Origin: Tremella fuciformis
Lineage: Eukaryota; Basidiomycota; Tremellomycetes; Tremellales; Tremellaceae
Assembly: GCA_032768795.1 (NCBI GenBank)
Contig: CP136495.1
Coordinates: 932,501-996,500, forward strand
Reading direction: 5' to 3'
Length of the DNA: 64,000 nt
Of the stretch, positions 58,395-64,000 are shown piece by piece. The notes under the pieces are model-generated. The model made no database searches and was not told where the DNA came from. It was given only the letters and a program-made list of their open reading frames with translations. The translations under genes and the position numbers were made by a program. How positions within the stretch are numbered: the stretch's first letter is position 1; the number at the start of each line of letters is the position of its first letter.

Positions 58395-59167
58395 CTTGCT
58401 TGGCTTTGATTCGAAGTCGTTAAAACGAACGGTCGTGAATGAGCACAACAAAGACGATGGTCGTTCTTCCGGTACAGGCGCAGTGAGCTCCCTTCTATAT
58501 GTACTTTTTTTTCCCCTTCAGCTGCCCTCGCGTAGTCAAGCATGTGCCAGCCCCTCTTGTCACCTCACCCGTGGAATTGTGTCCTTTCTCTCTCCGCGCG
58601 GAGTCAAAGGAGCTGCGGCGCTGCCCTCTTTCTCTCGCATGCATAGCCTCCGTCGTTCTTGGCCCTACGCGCTAAGAAAGCCGCAGCCAAGACGCGTGAC
58701 TAGCCCAGCGCGCAGCAACTTTGACTGGGTACTGGCGACGCGTCCCAACCATTGGGGTCAGTTGGTTCCGTGCCTGAGTTTTGGTCCGCAGGCTCCTAAG
58801 GCTATGCATCGCCTCAGTTGATTCCTTAGTTATTCACCTCGTCATGCTCGCGATACACCGAGTATTGCTGCAACAACACAAACATCACATTCACATGCGT
58901 GCAGAATGTCACCATCTAAACAATGGCCTGTTCGCGGTGCTCAAGTTGTCTACTACCTGCATCGGAAACAGTGCGATGCGCCGCCGGAACGCTTGGACCC
59001 CATGATCAAGGGGTCATCGGCAATGTCCTTTTGTTGTTCGTGCATGCTTGTTGCGATATCGTTCGACTTACCGCTCTGCTGACGGGTTGTCCTGCCTCAA
59101 GTCCCCCTCCTGTGTCGCGGAGACTTCCGCCGCATTCTGCAAGGTCGATATAACAAGTCAAGGCGGC
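58395..59167. promoter_or_regulatory. divergent promoter of the Kre9-like and methyltransferase genes
   Basis: The 773 bp holds a TATAT string at 58496-58500 for the minus-strand gene. The longest plus-strand frame crossing its end begins at TTG (59048), so the first usable ATG of the plus gene is 59168. No other gene is supported. Confidence 0.4.
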
Positions 59168-61101
59168 ATGTCTGGGTCTTTCGCGGAAACCGGTCGTCTA
59201 ATTGAGAGGCATTCCATCGACATGCAACGTCCCGCGGTAGACCCGTTGATACGTGGTGTTCCGCAAGGTTGGGAAGATGACTTATCCGTTTCCTCAGTCA
59301 GAACGAATCCCAGATTCCCTCTGATGACAGCAACAACCACCCGAACTCTTGTCTCAGCTCAGTTGCGCCCACATGCATTCCGCGACGCACGGCAGAAGCT
59401 CTCTTCCTTCAGTGCAATGCGAGAGCGGATCAAGGGAAAGGAACTGGAAGGAGACAAACGACGATATCCCATTATTGGCAACTCGACCCACTCCTCATCG
59501 CTCGACCTCAAGAACAAAGTTCTCGATGTCGACATTGCTAGCGTCTCTGACGCTTCACCACAACCCAACGTCTCGGCATCCAAGTATGTCGAAGATGCGG
59601 AACACGGGGACGCGCATTCGCGTGCTTCTCTGTCCGACAAGCACACCTTCAATGATCCGCCAAATCTCTGCACGCCCACGTCCACAGTCTTCGACACATA
59701 CACACCCTCGATCGCAAGCACACCGTCCTCTTCATCCCGAGATGGAGTCCTGGGGCTGCGCACCCGTACGTCTGGGCACGGAGCTGACCGAGGCAAGACC
59801 TTTGTGGATCCAAAGACCGCCGATATACTGCCATTCGCGACCGAGAAACCATTTGCGGCTTGGGAAACTATGGAGATCCCCCAACAAACCGGAAACGGAC
59901 AAAGCTCCGCAATGGCCAGACCTGTGTCTATAGTGAAGCATGGCGCGGGATCCAAGGGGACGTGGCACGAGATGCCTCGACGACGCGAGACTCCAAATTC
60001 CAAGCGCATCTGGGTGGACGGAAACGGAAGTCCTGTTTTGCATACATACAAGGTTGGATGGGAGAGCGAGGTGCTCGAAGTGTGAGCAGGAGGTAAATCC
60101 GATGCCGATGCTGAAGTTCAGCGAATCCCGACTTCATGAGACGCTATACAATCTGTCCGGCGGACGACATACCTTGGCGGATTTCCCGGAGGATCGACCG
60201 CCACAGACTGTACTGGATGTGAGTCCCCTACGATCCGCAATGGACGTATTGCTCACGTCCCCGAAGATCGGGACCGGCTTGGGGCTTTGGCCTATCTCGA
60301 TGGCACTCATCTGGCCCCAAGCCAGTTTTGTTGGCTTCGATGCGATCCCCTGCCAAGCGGATCTGCGCCTGCTCGCCGCAGCAGAGCGGGCCGCCAAAAC
60401 CTCGACTGCTGGGACAAGTCAGAGTCAGGGAATTTGGTCAAGTGTTGAGAAACGGATCACTTGGGAGCATGGCGACTTGTGAGTTCTCATTTAAAGATGC
60501 GCCCTCAGTTTTTGACAAATGCCGAAGCCTTCTCCCTCTTCCTTTCGATAGCGGAGTCTTTGATCTCGTTCATCTTCGCTGCATCGGTCTAGGAGTCCCC
60601 GAGAGCAAATGGCCGAGTGTCATCGATGAAGTCACAAGAGTGCTCAAGCGCGGTGGCAAGCTCGAAATTGCTGAAATCGCATATGTCCCGCCAATAACAG
60701 TACCTCGATCTCTGCGACATTCTTTCTCGTCTTTGCTGCTGGCCGAAATGGTTCAGCCCTTGCCGAATCTTCCGCTAAGTTTCAGCTTGACGGCATCGCC
60801 TGCTCTGGATCCCACCACTACACGAGGACCTATCGTCGCACGGCGAGATAACGAGGCAATGGCTGCGCTGTCTGAGGCGATGATCACTTGGTTGAAAAGC
60901 TCACTGGATTATAAAGGAAGCGGACTCGCGCAAAGCAAAGGCAACAATGTGATCATACATGACATTATCGAGACAATAGGGACCCACGCATCTCGATGGT
61001 CTTTCGACAGTTTGCCACAGAGCAAGTCGCTTCGAGAAGGCGTCATTGAAAAAGCGGATCCGGAGGCTGGTCTATGGATATGGGTGGCTGTCAAAGCCTA
61101 G
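59168..61101 (+). CDS. class I SAM-dependent methyltransferase
   Basis: The start MSGSFAETGRLIERHSIDMQ at 59168 opens a 300-residue Ser/Thr-rich N-terminal region without known domain, ending GNGSPVLHTYKVGWESEVLE. After an intron come SRLHETLYNLSGGRHTLADF and PPQTVLD, joined by an intron with an AAG acceptor to IGTGLGLWPISMALIWPQAS then FVGFD: SAM motif I with the acidic ribose ligand. A third intron, also with an AAG acceptor (about 60529), leads to LLPLPFDSGVFDLVHLRCIG and EVTRVLKRGGKLEIAEI, motifs of the core fold. The C-terminal part ends GLWIWVAVKA at 61101. The long N-terminal extension is unusual for this group. The substrate is unknown. The stop is 27 bp from that of the hydrolase gene on the other strand. 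Confidence 0.75.
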
Positions 61102-61128
61102 GCCGACCATCGACCGGATCGTCCTGCA

Positions 61129-62998
61129 TCAGCAGCGAGCAACAAGCCAACTTCGCCAGTCGGCCAGGACTCGCTGCCGCTTCTCATCGTCAGCTTTATC
61201 TATACCTTCCTGTTTCGTCAGCAAATCGCCCGTATGCATGCAGTTCATCCTGAGGGCACCTTTAGCATAACTGCTCGTTAGTTGAGCTTTCTCACTGAGC
61301 CATGAATTGAACGCGCCATGCTCGTAGCCCTCGTATAGCTGACACTCCTTGTCTTCGTGAGGCAGTCGAGCAAAAAGTCTGAGCGTCCCGTGGTGGGATG
61401 TCGCGCGATCTGCGGTACCATGAACTAGTTTGATCGCTGCCCAAATTAGCTGCGAGGTTGTTGAGGGCTGAAGGCCAAGGGATCGTGTTCATCGCTTCCA
61501 AACCACTGACGGATGTTGATTTCGTGTGCCCTTTTTTCTAATTCTAACATTCCTTCAAGAAGCGCCAGACCTGTGCCAACCCGGAGCCAGCCATGGTAAC
61601 ATAGGGCTAGCATAAGCAAGATAGATGAGTCGTCTCTTGATCTGACGTACGGTCTCGGAAGAAGTCTTCCTCCACGCGCGGATCGTCCGAGACATTGCCT
61701 AGACCAAAGTCAGCCGGACGCCTACAGTCAACCCATATTATGGACCTCGAACAGCCTTGGCCAGAGGCAGTGTGGGGGCCAGAAGCTTGATCGCACGGGC
61801 GATGTACTCTACGAAGATAGAAGGTCTGGAATTTCTCGAAACTTTGGCGTAAGCACATGGATCCGACGTGGCAAACTGGGACAGGAACCGACCCTCAACC
61901 ATGGGACAAAGCACAAATGCGCCAGCAACCTGTACGCGACTTCTCTCTTCCTCTTTGGGACGCTCCAGGCGTTGATAACCTTTGCCGTTTCCTGGAAGGG
62001 GCGGTCGTGGCTCCTTGGTCTGGCTTTCCTCCACGACATCGGCTGCTGACACCGAAGGAGGGTATTTCAGCAAATAGTATAGCCTAACATTAAGCCATGC
62101 AGTCAAGTCGGTTCGACTCACACTGTCCAGCCCCCCATAGATCTCGAGAATCAGCCACTCTGAAGTGCGGAAATCATAGCGAGCGGGATAACAAGCTTAC
62201 GCTCCACTTAGGAAAACCTTGCTTTGGCAGCGACCGGCGGCGAGGTCGTTGGCGACCACGTCTGTCAAAACCACATGAAGAGCAGCCGGAAGTAGGAGTA
62301 AGGAAGGGATGAACGAGTTGACCCTAAGGTAAGCCGATCGCAGCGATGAACGGTTGGGTGGCTCACCCCGAGGATCGACCGTACTGTGGTCATCAGCGCT
62401 TGTGGGGACTATAGGAAGATGCCTGCAGCTCACGGAAGGCAGGTCCGGTACGATGAGACGGAAACCGGCTTGCAGGAAATAGCGCATGTGCGGCGCATAC
62501 CGTAGACCGTAGTCAGAGAGACCTGAAATTGAGCGCGCCCGTGAAGATGCGGACCCACCATGCACGAGTACGAGGTCCTTTCCCCTACCTCGGCCTCCCT
62601 CCGCCCATCCGCCATCAGGCTCCTGAGGCATCTCCCAGATGCTATAAATTATCCATCGGCCTCCGTAGCGACGACCGGAAGCGATCTCTTCGGGGACGAG
62701 CTTGACCTCCTCGCTAAACACTATTTCAGTCGAGTCATAGGATTCTCGCAGGGAAGGGAAATCGGAGTCGGGTGGAAGAAAGACTCGACGATAGGAGTGT
62801 GTGATGCCCGGATCATTGCTGAGCATCTCGTGCGGTGGGTGAGGCGGCAGCGTGTAGCGCCCAAACGCTGCAAGTCTGTCAGTCCTCCACAGTTCCGGAC
62901 CACTTACTTGGATCTTGGACCCTGTAGAGACCAGTCCGCACCAGGAAGGTACGCAGAATCTCCCTGATGAAGCGTGTCAGCCCTTCCTCATCCACCAT
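61129..62998 (-). CDS. alpha/beta hydrolase, monoacylglycerol lipase-like (serine aminopeptidase S33 type)
   Basis: The start ATG is 62998 (MVDEEGLTRFIREILRTFLV); the longer open frame begins at TTG. Exon 1 (62998-62908) joins to an exon from 62867 with TFGRYTLPPHPPHEMLSNDP. Then come RWIIYSIWEMPQ, KDLVLVHGGSASSRA (oxyanion HG), RLIVPDLPSYGRSSG, LLLLPAALHVVLTDVVANDL and, near 62100, YYLLKYPPSVSAADV. The nucleophile G-x-S-M-G lies in the intron-rich part around 62100-62200 and I could not join it safely. Further exons give RSRVQVAGAFVLCPMVE, NVSDDPRVEEDFFRD, GTADRATSHHGTLR and YEGYEHGAF (catalytic Asp and His), ending EKRQRVLADWRSWLVARC. Such enzymes cleave monoacylglycerols or related esters. 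Several internal exon edges are approximate. Confidence 0.72.
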
Positions 62999-64000
62999 GC
63001 CCGTCACTCGTTGAAAGTAGAGCTCACCACAACGGATTTTGAAGCGGCATGATTGGCAATGTGAGCAAGTCTCACGATCCTGCCTTTTCAGAAGCGGCGA
63101 GTAGATCAAAGAGAAAGAAAGATAGAGAAAGGGAGGAAAGATAACTGGGACCAAGGTAGACGGTTGACGACGTGTATTGGTCGTGTGACCGACCTACAGC
63201 GGGGGGTCGATCATCATGCGTGACCGACCATGCTGACAGCGGCAAGTTACCAGAACCCGAGAGGATGCGTGAGGCGTGTCTTTCGATAATCAATCACAGG
63301 TCTGGACAGCACATATGCATGATGCTCTTGAAACCGGCCGACCTCACCGGGTAAGGAAAAGGGCAGCAAAGACTTGATCGGACACCCGGCTATCCAAGCT
63401 TAATATGCAAGTTTATAGGAAGGCTCCAAAGCGCTCTCTCTCTCTCTTTCTCAATCTCGCAATCAACACAACCCCCTTGGGGGTCAGCCTGCTTCACAAA
63501 CGTCAACTTCCTTCGCCCGTCTGTTCAACGCTCGGATTCTACTACGACAACACACTGGAGCGCAGATCATTCCACCAGCAAAGCACGTGAATGATCAGGT
63601 CGCTGCCACGCAGTCGTCAAGCTCGCCCCCACCTTGGGGCGCTTTCCTTCATTCGACTTTGACCTCCCTTCGCGAGTGCTAGCACCCATTCCTGGGCTTC
63701 TGAACGTCATCTATTCATCAGTAGCAGGCGTTCAAGGAAGATCCTTTCAAGCCTGCTGGCACTATCACTCCTCGCACTGCACTGTCTCAGTCCGACCTTG
63801 GGTCTCGGTGTAAAGGTGAGTTTCGACTTCCATTCGTTTCCCTCGCCCTCTGACTCCCAAATGACTGCTCCTCAGCGTCATACCCCCCAAGAGGCCGTCA
63901 GCTCTCCCTTTCACGGGGAACGTCATTGCCTCTCTCTCTCAGAGCTGCGCCTTCCTCCATATCTGCTCCGCCTTCTCGCGTCGCTATCCCTGCGATCGCC
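62999..64000. other. right-end intergenic region
   Basis: This stretch holds the promoter of the hydrolase gene and, from about 63430, a C/T-rich plus-strand part with a CTCTCTCTCTCT run at 63436, as in the leaders of other genes here. It may be the leader of a gene beyond the window. A donor-like GTGAGT near 63812 could start a leader intron. No coding exon can be supported. Confidence 0.35.

Noticed and set aside
59048..59167. Upstream extension of the methyltransferase
   Set aside because: It begins at TTG and lacks an in-frame ATG before 59168.

Overview
The window reads as nuclear DNA of a basidiomycete fungus, most likely a Tremellomycete yeast. Protein-coding genes are dense, lie on both strands, and are cut by many very short introns, mostly 37-60 nt with GT(G/A)AG(T) donors and CTGAC/CTAAC-like branch sites. 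The protein content (Zn2Cys6 regulators, an Smc1 cohesin subunit, a SUN protein, a Yvc1-type TRP channel, a Kre9-like GPI protein, a cytosolic uS9 and a mitochondrial uL4) is fungal. I see no rRNA, convincing tRNA, CRISPR array, prophage or plasmid feature. Gene models below were joined by hand from reading frame, splice signals and remembered family patterns. Exon edges marked as uncertain need RNA data.

Layout. 0.9-2.5 kb: a DUF2841-like protein (+). 2.7-4.5 kb: two related small secreted proteins (-). 4.5-7.9 kb: a gene-poor stretch ending in a long pyrimidine-rich leader. 7.9-10.6 kb: a membrane glutaredoxin-fold protein lacking its active-site cysteine and a small single-pass RCR-like protein (both +). 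10.8-15.5 kb: a secreted GH26-type glycosidase and a TRP/Yvc1 channel (both -). 16.7-23.8 kb: a small mitochondrial-looking protein, a Gfo/Idh/MocA oxidoreductase (+), an F-box-like protein (-) and an MFS transporter (+). 25.1-31.9 kb: an AreA-GATA-like/DUF3295 regulator and a Zn2Cys6 factor (both +). 31.9-38.9 kb: hexokinase and SMC1 (both -). 39.4-45.3 kb: a second Zn2Cys6 factor and a SET-domain methyltransferase (both +). 45.4-47.2 kb: a SWIM-RING protein (-), divergent from an unrecognised protein (47.4-48.2, +). 48.8-50.8 kb: a NIPA-like Mg transporter (+). 50.9-52.0 kb: mitochondrial uL4 (-), divergent from cytosolic uS9 (52.6-53.4, +). 53.6-53.8 kb: a compact inverted-repeat element just upstream of a SUN-domain gene (53.8-56.8, +). 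56.9-58.4 kb: a DUF4385 protein and a Kre9-like GPI protein (both -). 59.2-61.1 kb: a SAM methyltransferase (+), convergent with an alpha/beta hydrolase (61.1-63.0, -). The rest holds no gene I can support.

The genes do not form one pathway; this is ordinary housekeeping and regulatory chromosome. Several neighbours converge with gaps of 27-200 bp and others share short divergent promoters. The points most worth following are: the cysteine-less glutaredoxin; the paired secreted proteins; the 152-bp inverted-repeat element; the microexons (7, 8, 10 and 12 nt), one carrying the first zinc-binding cysteine of a Zn2Cys6 finger; the GC-AG introns sharing the donor GCATGT; and the frequent AAG/GAG 3' splice sites.
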